In this document: positions 1 through 7,193 of the stretch, piece by piece
Layout: every line of letters starts with the position of its first letter
How positions within the stretch are numbered: position 1 is the first letter of the stretch
Assembly: GCA_938018155.1 (NCBI GenBank)
Contig: CALIIG010000130.1
Coordinates: 1-9,928 of the forward strand
Origin: an uncultured Prevotella sp.
GTDB taxonomy: Bacteria > Bacteroidota > Bacteroidia > Bacteroidales > Bacteroidaceae
Reading direction: 5' to 3'
Length of the DNA stretch: 9,928 nt
Position numbers and translations under genes: made by a program
Notes under the pieces: generated by a model
The model's input: only the letters and a program-made list of their open reading frames with translations
What the model was told of the DNA's origin: nothing
Database searches by the model: none

Positions 1-6
1 GGGTGT

Positions 7-43
7 GACGACCGTCGTACGCGCTGCTGACGGCCGTCGGACG
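7..43. repeat. GC-rich hairpin and imperfect direct repeat
   Basis: GACGACCGTCGTACG at 7-21 recurs as GACGGCCGTCGGACG at 29-43 with 13 of 15 bases identical and a 22-base offset. The same bases form an inverted repeat: 7-16 pairs with 29-38 over ten positions with one A/C mismatch, leaving a 12-base loop. No T-run follows, so it does not look like an intrinsic terminator. It may be the end of a repeat array or of an upstream gene cut by the window edge. The role is unknown. Confidence 0.45.
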
Positions 44-212
44 ATGACAAGCACAGAAGAAAGCAACAAATAAAAAGCAACAATGAACCAAATATTACGA
101 CAGTTTCCATGATATAAAAGGAAAGAAACATGAAAGGTTCAACTTTTTAAGGAAGTAAGATAAAAGAAATATGTTTTTCCAATATCAAAACGGCTATGTC
201 AAGTTTATTACT

Positions 213-220
213 TAATTTTG
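213..220 (+). promoter_or_regulatory. Putative -7 box for aguA-aguB
   Basis: TAATTTTG matches the Bacteroidetes primary sigma -7 consensus TAnnTTTG and lies 34 bases before the aguA ATG. A good TTTG at about -33 is not visible. The expected transcript would carry a leader of roughly 25-30 bases. The call rests on motif and position only. Confidence 0.5.
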
Positions 221-254
221 CATCTATGCGAATTGATTATAAAACGTTTTTGCC

Positions 255-1322
255 ATGAATGACAGGCACACAGCATACGTTCTTCCGGCCGAATGGGCCG
301 AACAAAGTGGTATTCAACTTACATGGCCCCATAAGAATACTGACTGGGCACCCTGCCTCAACGAAATAACAGAAACTTTTATACAGCTTGCCCGCGAAAT
401 CTCCAGGCAGGAAAAATTAGTTGTTGCAGCTCAATATCCCGACGAAGTAAAACGTATTTTGGAGGAAAATATTCCACAAGAGAGCATGCGGAATATAAGG
501 ATTTTTGCATGTAAAAACAACGATACATGGGCCCGTGACCACGCACCTATAACACTTATGCCCGTTAACGGCTACAGCCCACAAAACGAAGGGCCGCTGT
601 TGCTTAACTTCAAGTTTAACGGCTGGGGCGAAAAATTTGAATGGCAACACGACAATCGTATCACACAAAGTCTGTTTGAGCAGCACGCCTTCAACGGTAA
701 GATGGAGACTTCTGACCAGTTTGTGCTCGAAGGCGGGTCGATAGAGAGCGACGGTAAGGGAACCATTATGACAACAAACTTTTGTCTTCTTGCCCCGAAC
801 AGGAATCAACCTATGAATCAACGCGATATAAACAATATGTTATTGAAATGCTTTAATGCCAGGCGTATTGTGTGGTTGCAACATGGAAAACTCGTAGGCG
901 ACGATACAGACGGACACATTGATACCATTGTAAGGCTGTGCCCCGACGACACTATTGTTTATCAGGGATGCGATGATAAGGAAGATGAACAGTTCGCCGA
1001 CTTTAATTTATTAGAGGAAGAGCTTAAAAAGCTGAACACATTAAACGGTAAAGGCTACCGTTTGCTGAAACTGCCGATGCCCGATGCCATGTATGATGAC
1101 GGGCAACGGCTGCCTGCAACCTACGCCAATTTTGTGATATTGAACCGCTCAGTCATTGTACCGACATATAGACAAAAAAGTAAAGATGACGAGGCTGCAT
1201 GCATCATCCGGCGAGCTTTCCCCGATAAGGAAGTTGTTTGCATAGATGCAACAACCGTTGTAAGGCAGCATGGGTCGCTGCATTGCCTCACCATGCAATA
1301 CCCTTATGGCGTAATTAGATAA
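255..1322 (+). CDS. aguA: Agmatine deiminase (agmatine iminohydrolase)
   Basis: This 355-aa cytosolic enzyme hydrolyses agmatine to N-carbamoylputrescine and ammonia, the second step of the arginine decarboxylase route to putrescine. It belongs to the guanidino-group-modifying (pentein) fold family related to peptidyl-arginine deiminases. Family signatures are in order: TWARDHAP around residues 91-97, EGGSIE from Glu159, GDDTDGHID with the catalytic His221 and Asp223, and the C-terminal nucleophile Cys344 in GSLHCLTMQ. Length is close to the family norm and no key residue is missing. The ATG at 255 is 34 bases from a -7 box, and the N-terminal PAEWAEQSGIQLTWPH is where family members begin. 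aguB follows after 35 bases on the same strand without a terminator, so the two are probably co-transcribed and catalyse consecutive reactions. A PAD-like role on peptidylarginine is unlikely given the match to the AguA type and the aguB neighbour. Confidence 0.95.
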   Translation: MNDRHTAYVLPAEWAEQSGIQLTWPHKNTDWAPCLNEITETFIQLAREISRQEKLVVAAQYPDEVKRILEENIPQESMRNIRIFACKNNDTWARDHAPITLMPVNGYSPQNEGPLLLNFKFNGWGEKFEWQHDNRITQSLFEQHAFNGKMETSDQFVLEGGSIESDGKGTIMTTNFCLLAPNRNQPMNQRDINNMLLKCFNARRIVWLQHGKLVGDDTDGHIDTIVRLCPDDTIVYQGCDDKEDEQFADFNLLEEELKKLNTLNGKGYRLLKLPMPDAMYDDGQRLPATYANFVILNRSVIVPTYRQKSKDDEAACIIRRAFPDKEVVCIDATTVVRQHGSLHCLTMQYPYGVIR

Positions 1323-1357
1323 AACAATATAACGAAATTCTCACAATAATATAGAAT

Positions 1358-2239
1358 ATGGAAACCAGAACAGGGATGTTACAGCAACATAATGTTGCCG
1401 ATATGAAAGAAAATATACAACGCCTTGTTGAAGGCATTGAAGACCTGGCTCGACGCGGTGCACAGCTTATTGTTTTGCAGGAACTTCATAATTCGCTCTA
1501 CTTTTGCCAGGTTGAGGATGTGAATAATTTTGATTTGGCCGAACCCATACCAGGCCCGTCGACACAGCTCTACGGCCAATTGGCACGGAAGTTTGGCGTA
1601 GTTATCGTTGCCTCGCTGTTTGAAAAGCGTGCCCCCGGTCTTTATCACAATACGGCTGTAGTATTGGAAAAGGACGGCACTATTGCAGGTATGTACCGCA
1701 AAATGCACATCCCCGACGACCCTGCATACTACGAAAAGTTCTACTTTACGCCCGGCGATACGGGCTTCCACCCCATTGACACCTCAGTTGGGCGGTTGGG
1801 AGTGTTGGTGTGCTGGGACCAATGGTATCCCGAAGCTGCCCGTTTGATGGCCCTTCAAGGTGCACAGATATTAATATATCCGACGGCAATAGGCTACGAA
1901 TCGAGCGATTCGGCAGAAGAACAGGCCCGTCAGCGCGAAGCCTGGACAACGGTTCAGCGCGGACATGCCATAGCCAACGGTCTGCCTGTTGTGGCTGTAA
2001 ACCGCGTGGGATGGGAAGAAGACCCGAGCCACCAAACCGCAGGAATACAGTTTTGGGGCTCAAGTTTCATCGCCGGTCCGCAAGGAGAGCTATGCTATCA
2101 GGCTTCAGAGAACGAGGAAGAAAGCCCTATTGTGAATATCGATTTGGCGCACAGCGAGCAGGTTAGGCGTTGGTGGCCGTTCCTTCGTGACCGTAGAACA
2201 GACGAATATACAGACATCTTAAAACGATATATCGACTAA
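1358..2239 (+). CDS. aguB: N-carbamoylputrescine amidase
   Basis: This 293-aa nitrilase-superfamily (carbon-nitrogen hydrolase) enzyme converts N-carbamoylputrescine to putrescine, CO2 and ammonia. The Glu-Lys-Cys triad is visible: Glu42 in LQELHNSLYF, Lys115 in YRKMHIPDDP, and Cys152 in VCWDQWYPEAARLM, the last being highly characteristic of the AguB subfamily. The YEKFYFTPGD segment (about 125-134) and the C-terminal RRWWPFLRDRR region also match that subfamily. The ATG at 1358 puts the first beta-strand (TGMLQQHN) at the usual distance from the start, although the N-terminus is a few residues shorter and more polar than in many homologues. It lies 35 bases after aguA, and the pair performs agmatine to putrescine in two steps. 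A beta-ureidopropionase is the main alternative within the superfamily, but the motif matches and the neighbour favour AguB. Confidence 0.96.
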   Translation: METRTGMLQQHNVADMKENIQRLVEGIEDLARRGAQLIVLQELHNSLYFCQVEDVNNFDLAEPIPGPSTQLYGQLARKFGVVIVASLFEKRAPGLYHNTAVVLEKDGTIAGMYRKMHIPDDPAYYEKFYFTPGDTGFHPIDTSVGRLGVLVCWDQWYPEAARLMALQGAQILIYPTAIGYESSDSAEEQARQREAWTTVQRGHAIANGLPVVAVNRVGWEEDPSHQTAGIQFWGSSFIAGPQGELCYQASENEEESPIVNIDLAHSEQVRRWWPFLRDRRTDEYTDILKRYID

Positions 2240-2295
2240 CTGGCGACACATCAATGATGCCATGCTACTAAAATAACATTAAATAAAAAACATCA

Positions 2296-2328
2296 TTTAA
2301 TATATATCGATTTTAATTTGTAACTTTG
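2296..2328 (+). promoter_or_regulatory. Putative promoter of the mmd genes
   Basis: TAACTTTG at 2321-2328 fits the Bacteroidetes -7 consensus TAnnTTTG. A TTTA at 2296-2299, one mismatch from the -33 TTTG, lies 21 bases upstream, within the usual spacing. The mmdA ATG begins 35 bases after the box. No clear terminator for aguB is visible in the 124-base gap, so some read-through from aguAB is possible. Confidence 0.6.
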
Positions 2329-2363
2329 CGGACAATTGTAAATTACAGAATAACAGATAAAAT

Positions 2364-3929
2364 ATGAGTAAGCAAACTGAAAAAATCAAAGAGCTTGTAG
2401 CCAAACGTGAGCAGGCTTATCTCGGCGGTGGGCAGAAAGCGATTGACAAACAGCACGCACGTGGGAAATATACAGCCCGTGAACGCATTGACATGCTGGT
2501 TGACAAGGGCAGCTTTGAAGAATATGACATGTTTAAACTACATCGTTGCCATAACTTCGGTATGGAGAAAAAGCAGTTTCCCGGCGACGGTGTTGTAGCA
2601 GGTTCCGCAACAATTGACGGCAGGTTGGTATACGTATATGCACAGGACTTCACGGTTAACGGCGGTTCTTTATCAGAGACAATGGCACAGAAAATTTGCA
2701 AGGTGATGGACATGGCCATGCAAAACGGTGCACCAGTAATATGTATGAACGACTCGGGCGGGGCGCGAATCCAGGAAGGTATTTCTGCACTTGCCGGATA
2801 TGGAGAGATATTTGAACGCAACATTTTGGCGTCGGGAGTGATTCCTCAAATCAGTGCCATTATGGGTCCGTGCGCAGGTGGTGCCGTGTATTCACCAGCA
2901 TTGACCGACTTTATCCTCATGACTGAAGGCACAAGCTATATGTTCCTTACAGGCCCTAAGGTTGTAAAGACCGTTACAGGAGAGGATATTGACGCCGAAC
3001 ATTTGGGCGGAGCATCGGTACATTCTTCCAAAAGCGGCGTGACAAGCTTCACTGCAAAGACCGAGGAAGAGGCTATGGAGATGATGAAAAAGCTCCTGAG
3101 CTACATTCCTTCAAACAATACCGAAGAGGCTCCGCGCACAGAATGTAACGACCCTATTGACCGTAAGTCGGACCTTTTGAATGAGATTCTGCCTGACGAT
3201 CCGAACAAGGCATACGACATGTACAAGGTAATTACTGCAATTACCGATAACAATGAGTTCTTCGAAGTGCAGCCGAAGTTTGCCAAAAACATCATTACTG
3301 GCTTTGCACGCTTCAACGGTCAGAGCGTCGGTATTGTGGCCAACCAGCCCGCTGCCTATGCCGGTGTACTCGATGTAAACGCAAGTCGCAAGGGCGCAAG
3401 GTTTGTACGGTTCTGCGATGCTTTCAATATTCCTATTGTCAGCCTTGTGGATGTTCCCGGCTTCCTGCCTGGAACAGGACAGGAATACAATGCCGTTATC
3501 CTGCATGGTGCACAGTTGCTTTACGCCTACGGCGAGGCAACGGTACCGAAAATCACCATCAACCTGCGCAAGAGCTACGGTGGAAGCCATATCGTTATGG
3601 GATGTAAGCAGCTGCGTGCCGACCTTAACTTTGCATGGCCAACGGCTGAAATAGCCGTAATGGGAGCGTCAGGGGCAGTAGCTGTGCTTTGTGCGAGAGA
3701 AGCAAAAGCCGTAAAAGAGGAGGGCGGAGACGTACAAACGTTCCTCGCTGAGAAGGAAGAGGAGTATACAAATACCTTTGCAAATCCTTACCAGGCAGCA
3801 CAATTCGGATACATCGATGATGTAATTGAACCCCGAAATACACGCTTCCGCATTTGCAGAGGCCTTGCACAGCTGGCACATAAGCGTCAGTCGCTCCCTG
3901 CAAAAAAGCATGGATGTATGCCCATGTAA
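2364..3929 (+). CDS. mmdA: Methylmalonyl-CoA decarboxylase alpha subunit (carboxyltransferase)
   Basis: This 521-aa carboxyltransferase moves the carboxyl group of (S)-methylmalonyl-CoA to biotin on the carrier protein, giving propionyl-CoA. It has the two tandem crotonase-fold halves of the acyl-CoA carboxyltransferase family. In the N-terminal half, NDSGGARIQEG (129-139; glycines of SGGA at 131-134) and GPCAGGAVYSPALTDF (from 168) are the acyl-CoA and oxyanion-hole elements. In the C-terminal half, DVPGFLPGTGQE (from Asp363) and MGASGAVAVL (from about 433) form the biotin side. The tail GYIDDVIEPRNTRFRI leads to a KHG-x-x-P ending typical of the family. Length is normal. A following small subunit and carrier protein, with no biotin carboxylase gene, favour the decarboxylase over propionyl-CoA carboxylase. 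The same protein could serve a methylmalonyl-CoA:acceptor transcarboxylase, which sequence alone cannot exclude. Confidence 0.9.
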   Translation: MSKQTEKIKELVAKREQAYLGGGQKAIDKQHARGKYTARERIDMLVDKGSFEEYDMFKLHRCHNFGMEKKQFPGDGVVAGSATIDGRLVYVYAQDFTVNGGSLSETMAQKICKVMDMAMQNGAPVICMNDSGGARIQEGISALAGYGEIFERNILASGVIPQISAIMGPCAGGAVYSPALTDFILMTEGTSYMFLTGPKVVKTVTGEDIDAEHLGGASVHSSKSGVTSFTAKTEEEAMEMMKKLLSYIPSNNTEEAPRTECNDPIDRKSDLLNEILPDDPNKAYDMYKVITAITDNNEFFEVQPKFAKNIITGFARFNGQSVGIVANQPAAYAGVLDVNASRKGARFVRFCDAFNIPIVSLVDVPGFLPGTGQEYNAVILHGAQLLYAYGEATVPKITINLRKSYGGSHIVMGCKQLRADLNFAWPTAEIAVMGASGAVAVLCAREAKAVKEEGGDVQTFLAEKEEEYTNTFANPYQAAQFGYIDDVIEPRNTRFRICRGLAQLAHKRQSLPAKKHGCMPM

Positions 3930-3989
3930 AAGCGAAAGTACAGTAAATACAGGCAAAAAGAAAATCATTAATTGCAAAAATCAATCGTG

Positions 3990-4139
3990 ATGGATAAGAA
4001 TATTTATGCAGCTATTGCCATGGCACTCTATGAGTTTCAAGGTAATAATGTACACGATAAAGAGCCGGGGGTAATAACTATCAGGCCAAAGCAAACGCTT
4101 TGGGATGCAAAAATACTCTCATTCACAGCTAAACCATAA
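3990..4139 (+). CDS. Small epsilon-like subunit of methylmalonyl-CoA decarboxylase
   Basis: This 49-aa protein runs from ATG 3990 to TAA 4139, 60 bases after mmdA and only 6 bases before the biotin carrier gene. It starts MDKNIYAAIAMALYEF, contains EPGVITIRPK, and ends around TLWDAKILSF. The pattern of a short Ala-rich helix ending in LY, then an I-x-I-R-P strand and a Trp-containing tail, resembles the C-terminal segment of OadG/MmdD gamma/delta subunits and the free-standing MmdE epsilon subunit of Na+-pumping decarboxylases. In those complexes this element helps hold the carboxyltransferase in the assembly. No membrane helix is visible, so if the complex is membrane-bound the anchor must be another protein. 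The gene is real by position and pattern. The subunit assignment is inference by family resemblance. Confidence 0.75.
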   Translation: MDKNIYAAIAMALYEFQGNNVHDKEPGVITIRPKQTLWDAKILSFTAKP

Positions 4140-4145
4140 AGTAAA

Positions 4146-4577
4146 ATGAAAGAATTTAAATATACAATCAATGGTAAAGAGTATCTGGTTGAGATTGAAA
4201 ACGTCAATGAAGATACAAATATCGCCAGCCTTAAAGTAAATGGAGAGGCTTACGACGTGGGTATGGAGAAGCCTGCAGAGGAAGAAAAGAAGAAAACAGT
4301 ATTGGGTAAACCTGCACAGGAAGAAGCCGACAGCGAGGCTGCTCCTGCGGCCAACGTGAATACAGCCAATGCTGTTAAAGCACCGTTACCAGGCACAATC
4401 ACTGGCATTAACGTTAAAGTTGGTGATGAAGTTAAGGCTGGTGATACGGTTGTTGTATTGGAAGCTATGAAGATGGCTAACAATATCGAAGCTGAAAAAG
4501 CTGGTAAAGTAACTGCCGTCTGCGTTAAGGTGGGGCAAAGTGTAATGGAAGATGATGCTTTGGTTGTGGTGGAATAA
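4146..4577 (+). CDS. mmdC: Biotin carboxyl carrier protein of methylmalonyl-CoA decarboxylase
   Basis: This 143-aa carrier protein (gamma subunit in Veillonella naming) shuttles CO2 as carboxybiotin between the MmdA transferase and a partner. Residues 1 to about 40 form a small beta-rich N-terminal domain (MKEFKYTINGKEYLVEI). Residues ~41-78 are a Lys/Glu- and then Ala/Pro-rich flexible linker, and ~79-143 are a biotinyl/lipoyl domain. The biotin attachment motif EAMKM is present with Lys109, which lies 34 residues from the C-terminus, the usual distance. The domain starts at APLPGTITGINVKVGD, the expected first hairpin. It is the last gene of the mmdA unit, and a strong hairpin follows. Members of this family are often annotated as pyruvate/oxaloacetate carboxylase carriers, but the mmdA neighbour decides the call. 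Confidence 0.9.
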   Translation: MKEFKYTINGKEYLVEIENVNEDTNIASLKVNGEAYDVGMEKPAEEEKKKTVLGKPAQEEADSEAAPAANVNTANAVKAPLPGTITGINVKVGDEVKAGDTVVVLEAMKMANNIEAEKAGKVTAVCVKVGQSVMEDDALVVVE

Positions 4578-4654
4578 ACGCAAATAAAAGCCATTGAGAT
4601 AATGTCCTGCCGGGCTTAAGGTATAGCATACAGACAATTATTGAACAAACGTGA

Positions 4655-4696
4655 AAACGCCTGGTTTTGTATAAAAACATGCAAAATCAGGTGTTT
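4655..4696. terminator. 15-bp hairpin, probable terminator of the mmd unit
   Basis: AAACGCCTGGTTTTG (4655-4669) pairs with CAAAATCAGGTGTTT (4682-4696) over 15 positions, counting two G-U pairs, around a 12-base loop. It lies 77 bases after the biotin carrier stop and just before the promoter of the next gene. The downstream side is AT-rich (GTTATTTTTG), although the T-run is not immediately adjacent. It could end the mmd transcript; an operator role for the next promoter is the alternative. Confidence 0.6.
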
Positions 4697-4712
4697 ATTC
4701 GTTATTTTTGTG

Positions 4713-4720
4713 TACCTTTG
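4713..4720 (+). promoter_or_regulatory. Putative -7 box for the GT5/DUF4270 unit
   Basis: TACCTTTG is a strong match to the Bacteroidetes -7 consensus and lies 32 bases before the ATG at 4753. No good TTTG is seen at the correct upstream distance; a TTTA at 4694-4697 is only 15 bases away, shorter than usual. The preceding hairpin ends 16 bases before the box. Confidence 0.6.
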
Positions 4721-4752
4721 CGCCACATAAATTAAATTAGGATTGAATTGTA

Positions 4753-5571
4753 ATGGCTGGAAAAAAGGTATTGTTCATCAACCAGGAGATTATACCCTAT
4801 GTCCCCGAAACCGAATTGTCTCGAATGGGACGTAATCTTCCTCAGCAGATACAAGAGAACGGATTCGAGATTCGTACTTTTATGCCAAAGTGGGGAAATA
4901 TAAATGAGAGGAGGGGACAATTGCATGAGGTTATCCGTCTTTCAGGAATGAATCTTGTTATTGATGAAACAGATCATCCTTTGATTATAAAAGTTGCCAG
5001 CATTCCCGTTTCAAGACTTCAGGTTTATTTCATAGACAACGAAGATTATTTTATACGTCGACAGTCGATGACTGAAGATGAGAATGGCGATGAGTATCCT
5101 GACAATGGCGAACGTGCAATATTTTTTGCACGCGGTGTGCTCGAAACGGTAAAGAAATTACGATGGACCCCCGATATCGTTCAATGCCAGGGATGGATGT
5201 CGGCTGTAGTTCCTTTGTACATCAAAACGGCATATCATGACGACCCTTCTTTCGCAAACACGAAGGTAATTACCTCTCTTTTCCATAACCAATTTAAGTC
5301 ATCGTTGGGCGGAAACTTCAAGCGTTGCGTAGAATTCGGCAGTGCTAAAGCCGACTTGCTAAAACCATATTCCGAAGATTTCAATTTTGTCGAACTCGGG
5401 AAAATGGCCATAGATTATAGCGATGCAGTTATTGAGGCTGGCAAGAATGTAAACAAGGATCTTTTAGAATATGCTTTAAACAGCAAACGGCCATTGATGA
5501 AATATCCGGAGGAGGCCAATTATGCTGCAGCATATAAAGATTTCTATAATGAGATTTTAGCAACAGAGTAA
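4753..5571 (+). CDS. GT5-type glycogen/starch synthase N-terminal-domain protein, probably not a classical synthase
   Basis: This 272-aa protein resembles only the N-terminal Rossmann half (starch synthase catalytic, GT5) of ADP-glucose glycogen synthases, which normally have about 480-530 residues and a second GT-B domain. The fold cues are an initial strand KKVLFINQEIIPY (4-16), RTFMPKWG (41-48) and GERAIFFARGVLETVKKLRWTPDIVQCQGW (119-148). The ADP-glucose-binding K-x-G-G-L motif that should follow the first strand is replaced by PETELSRMGRNLP (18-30). The HDWH-type motif reads QCQGWMS (144-150), with both histidines replaced by glutamine and methionine. The C-terminal nucleotide-binding half is absent. 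The reading frame is intact with its own promoter, so it is not a fresh truncation. From memory, this short form is common in Bacteroidetes and usually labelled 'glycogen/starch synthase'. A regulatory or structural role is my inference, and the true substrate is unknown. A DUF4270 lipoprotein gene follows after 62 bases. Confidence 0.85.
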   Translation: MAGKKVLFINQEIIPYVPETELSRMGRNLPQQIQENGFEIRTFMPKWGNINERRGQLHEVIRLSGMNLVIDETDHPLIIKVASIPVSRLQVYFIDNEDYFIRRQSMTEDENGDEYPDNGERAIFFARGVLETVKKLRWTPDIVQCQGWMSAVVPLYIKTAYHDDPSFANTKVITSLFHNQFKSSLGGNFKRCVEFGSAKADLLKPYSEDFNFVELGKMAIDYSDAVIEAGKNVNKDLLEYALNSKRPLMKYPEEANYAAAYKDFYNEILATE

Positions 5572-5633
5572 CCTCGTCAGCCCAAGATTTCTTCCCCTTA
5601 CCAACACAAACTTTACAACAAAGTTACATTGTG

Positions 5634-7193
5634 ATGAACATCAAGTTATTTACAGGATTAATCCTCACAGGCTGCATGATAGCATCGTGCAGCGATTCTA
5701 CCGATAGTATTGGCTCTTCCCTTTCAAATATTACGGATGGAGTTAAGATAGAATCTGCCTCTTTTGATGTGGCAAGTCAGTCTATTATTGCCGACTCTGT
5801 TCTTTCACGAAATAACATTGGTTACCTTGGGAAGGTGCTTGATCCCGAGACTGGTTCGTATGTTACAGGAGATTTTATGACTCAATTCTACTCTTTGGAG
5901 AACTACAAATTCCCTGACAAAGACAGCATTGTGACATACGATGCAGGCGGTAACCTCGTAAAGGGAGTAGTTAAAGCCGATTCTTGCGAAATCAGACTTT
6001 TCTATTCAAAGCACTATGGTGACAGTACGAAGACGATGAAACTGACTGCCTATGAACTAAACAAGCCAATGAATGAAGACCGGAACTATTACAGCAACTT
6101 CGATCCATTGAAGGAAGGCTATGTCCGTACAAATGGAATCCATAAAGATAAGGTTTATACCCTGACTGATTTCAGTATTCCAAAGAACCTGCGCGACACG
6201 TCAACGTATACACCTTACATCACCATTAAGTTGAACGAACCGTATACAGACAAGCATGGCAGGTTATATACCAACTATGGTACTTATGTTATGAGTAAGT
6301 ATTATGACAATCCTTTAAATTTCAAAAATGCTTACACGTTCAAAAACAACGTAGTCCCCGGCTTCCTTTTTAAGCATAAAAGTGGCATTGGGAACATGGC
6401 ATATATTAAGATTTCTCAACTTAACATATACTTTAAGTATAGTGGTAGGGTTGCCCATAAGACACATGTCGGTGGCAATGAAGTAACGCAGTACAGAGAT
6501 ACCGTATACCATGGTGTCACCGTATTCTGGGGAACAAAAGAGGTTTTGCAGTCAACGACTGTTACTAATGATAAGAACGCTATTGCCAATTTGGCTTCAA
6601 ATGTAAGCTGTACTTACCTAAAAACTCCTGCTGGTATCTTTACAGAGATGACCCTCCCGGTGGAAGAGATCATGAATGGGCACGAAAAGGATACCATTTC
6701 TGTGGCTAAATTGTCTATCTCGCGTATTAACCATGTACATTCCAACAACAGCTTCTTCCCTACTCCGGAGCATATTCTGATGATCCCGAGGGACTCTCTT
6801 TACTCGTTCTTCGAAAACAATGAGATGTATAATAACAAGAATTCCTTCGTCGCAACGTGGGCATATGGGACAAGTACTTCTCCATACGGTAATACATACG
6901 ACTTTAATAACATCGCAGGTATGATAAGTTCTATGTACCGTATCAACAGCAGCAGTCGCTCTGCAAACTGGAATAAGGTTGTCCTGGTTCCTGTATCATT
7001 GGTAACAGCATCAACATCGAATCAAAATTCCAGGTATCCCGGACGTCCATACTCGTATTATCCAACGGCTTCTACTCCATCATCTGTTACAAGTATAGCT
7101 AATGACATGTCGTTGTCAAGCACAAAACTGGTAAAGGGCACAACATACAATAGTCCCATCAAGGTTGATGTTATTTACAGTAGATTCAAATAA
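5634..7193 (+). CDS. DUF4270 family lipoprotein
   Basis: This is a 519-aa exported lipoprotein of unknown function. The signal peptide is MNIK followed by the hydrophobic LFTGLILTG. Lipidation could fall on Cys14 (LTGC) or Cys19 (IASC); Cys19 is followed by SDSTDSIGSSL, which matches where mature DUF4270 proteins normally start. The rest is rich in Ser, Thr, Asn and Tyr with a beta-strand-like pattern and no transmembrane segment, as expected for a surface or periplasmic protein. The early region carrying NNIGYLGKVLDPETGSYV (about 63-80) is typical of the family. A GTG at 5631 directly precedes the ATG at 5634; I chose the ATG. It follows the GT5-like gene by 62 bases with no terminator and overlaps the next small gene by one base, so it is probably in one operon. 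No binding or catalytic site can be named. Confidence 0.88.
   Translation: MNIKLFTGLILTGCMIASCSDSTDSIGSSLSNITDGVKIESASFDVASQSIIADSVLSRNNIGYLGKVLDPETGSYVTGDFMTQFYSLENYKFPDKDSIVTYDAGGNLVKGVVKADSCEIRLFYSKHYGDSTKTMKLTAYELNKPMNEDRNYYSNFDPLKEGYVRTNGIHKDKVYTLTDFSIPKNLRDTSTYTPYITIKLNEPYTDKHGRLYTNYGTYVMSKYYDNPLNFKNAYTFKNNVVPGFLFKHKSGIGNMAYIKISQLNIYFKYSGRVAHKTHVGGNEVTQYRDTVYHGVTVFWGTKEVLQSTTVTNDKNAIANLASNVSCTYLKTPAGIFTEMTLPVEEIMNGHEKDTISVAKLSISRINHVHSNNSFFPTPEHILMIPRDSLYSFFENNEMYNNKNSFVATWAYGTSTSPYGNTYDFNNIAGMISSMYRINSSSRSANWNKVVLVPVSLVTASTSNQNSRYPGRPYSYYPTASTPSSVTSIANDMSLSSTKLVKGTTYNSPIKVDVIYSRFK

Larger units (their letters stand above)
1..254. other. Gene-free left edge upstream of aguA
   Basis: No convincing gene is visible in this stretch. 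The first ~45 bases are GC-rich and contain a hairpin and direct repeat (listed separately). From about base 60 the sequence becomes AT-rich and reads as an intergenic leader ending in the aguA promoter. One + strand frame (2-73) is open from the edge to a TAA and could be the tail of an upstream gene, but 23 codons with no recognisable motif are too little to call it. Confidence 0.6.

Noticed and set aside
2..73. Open + strand frame from the left edge to a TAA, 23 codons, as the tail of an upstream gene
   Set aside because: It is too short, has no recognisable motif and uses the rare codon CGG; it overlaps the GC-rich repeat. It remains possible but is not supported.
1810..2166. 118-codon + strand frame inside aguB
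   Set aside because: It is in another frame of a well-conserved gene, and the Arg/Gly/Ser-rich product resembles no family.
2278..2301. Inverted repeat ATTAAAT / ATTTAAT as an operator or terminator before mmdA
   Set aside because: The stem is A/T only and seven bases long in very AT-rich DNA, so chance is likely. It also overlaps the proposed -33 element.
3111..3590. 159-codon - strand frame opposite mmdA
   Set aside because: It lies fully antisense to the conserved carboxyltransferase and has no promoter or recognisable motif.
4753..5571. The GT5 gene as a recently truncated pseudogene
   Set aside because: The frame is intact, it ends well before the next gene without remnants of a C-terminal domain downstream, and short forms of this kind are known in the phylum.
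5609..5625. Hairpin AACTTT-ACAAC-AAAGTT before the DUF4270 gene as a regulatory element
   Set aside because: A six-base, mostly A/T stem with no further support is too weak to call.
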